A stretch of DNA of 6,434 nt from positions 1 through 6,434 of the forward strand of contig SEHC01000279.1 in assembly GCA_004173415.1 (NCBI GenBank), written 5' to 3'. The notes beneath the pieces were generated by a model that was not told the origin of the DNA, did not search any database, and saw only the letters and a list, made by a program, of their open reading frames with translations. Below, piece by piece: positions 6,312 through 6,434 of the stretch. The translations under genes and the position numbers were made by a program. This stretch comes from Lysobacteraceae bacterium. GTDB lineage: Bacteria > Pseudomonadota > Gammaproteobacteria > Xanthomonadales > Xanthomonadaceae. How positions within the stretch are numbered: the stretch's first letter is position 1; each line of letters begins with the position of its first letter.

Positions 6312-6434
6312 TCAGCCAGCCTTGGCCACCGTCTTCTTGGCCACTGCCTTCTTGGCCGGGGCGGCCTTGGTCACGGTCTTCTTGGCCACCGGCGCAGCGG
6401 CGCCCACGGCGACCTTCGATACCTGCTTGCGGGA
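6312..6434 (-). CDS. Lys/Ala-rich C-terminal tail, histone H1-like (partial)
   Basis: The minus strand carries an open frame entering from the right edge and ending at TGA (6314-6312). The 40 visible residues, starting SRKQVSKVAVG, consist almost only of Ala, Lys, Val, Thr and Pro, with repeats of the form VAKKTV and APAKKAVAKK, ending KTVAKAG. Such tails occur in bacterial histone H1-like proteins and on some nucleic-acid-binding proteins, where they bind DNA non-specifically. The globular part, if any, lies outside the window, so the family cannot be named. The shared hairpin at 6263-6289 supports a real gene end here. Confidence 0.7.
   Translation of the reverse strand, partial: SRKQVSKVAVGAAAPVAKKTVTKAAPAKKAVAKKTVAKAG

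Overview
The window is GC-rich, tightly packed DNA from a gammaproteobacterium, most likely of the Xanthomonadaceae (Lysobacter, Luteimonas or Pseudoxanthomonas type). The basis is the strong G/C bias at third codon positions, a histidine pathway that uses HutF (formimidoylglutamate deiminase), and a LytTR two-component pair of the kind common in that family. This placement is inferred; no marker gene is present.

Layout. At the left edge is the tail of an unidentified plus-strand gene (to 119). It converges on a minus-strand block that reads right to left: hutF (4800 to 3541), a secreted class C beta-lactamase/serine hydrolase family gene (3432 to 1950), a membrane LytS/AlgZ-type histidine kinase gene (1946 to 896) and its LytTR response regulator (899 to 138). 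The last three are closely coupled: a 3-bp gap, then an ATGA overlap. Diverging from hutF on the plus strand are a small membrane protein with a Gly/Asp tail (4868-5032) and, 1 bp after its stop, hutI (5034-6263). A perfect A-stem-loop-T hairpin follows hutI and also ends a minus-strand Lys/Ala-rich gene entering from the right edge.

How they work together. HutI (imidazolonepropionase) and HutF carry out consecutive steps of histidine breakdown: imidazolonepropionate to formiminoglutamate to formylglutamate plus ammonia. The hydrolase, kinase and regulator look like one operon joining an envelope protein to a two-component switch.

Main finding. Two adjacent genes carry internal deletions that also shift the frame, each removing the catalytic core. 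The hydrolase has lost the SxxK segment (near 3205-3213). The kinase has lost the N box and first glycine box of its ATPase domain (near 1041-1047). Coding resumes cleanly in another frame after each junction. HutF is also about 28 residues short at its N-terminus and about 6 near its C-terminus, although its catalytic residues are intact. Either this strain is losing the sensor operon or the assembly has dropped short segments; raw reads would decide. I see no evidence of a wholly new system, RNA gene, CRISPR array or mobile element. No stretch longer than about 110 bases lacks a gene.
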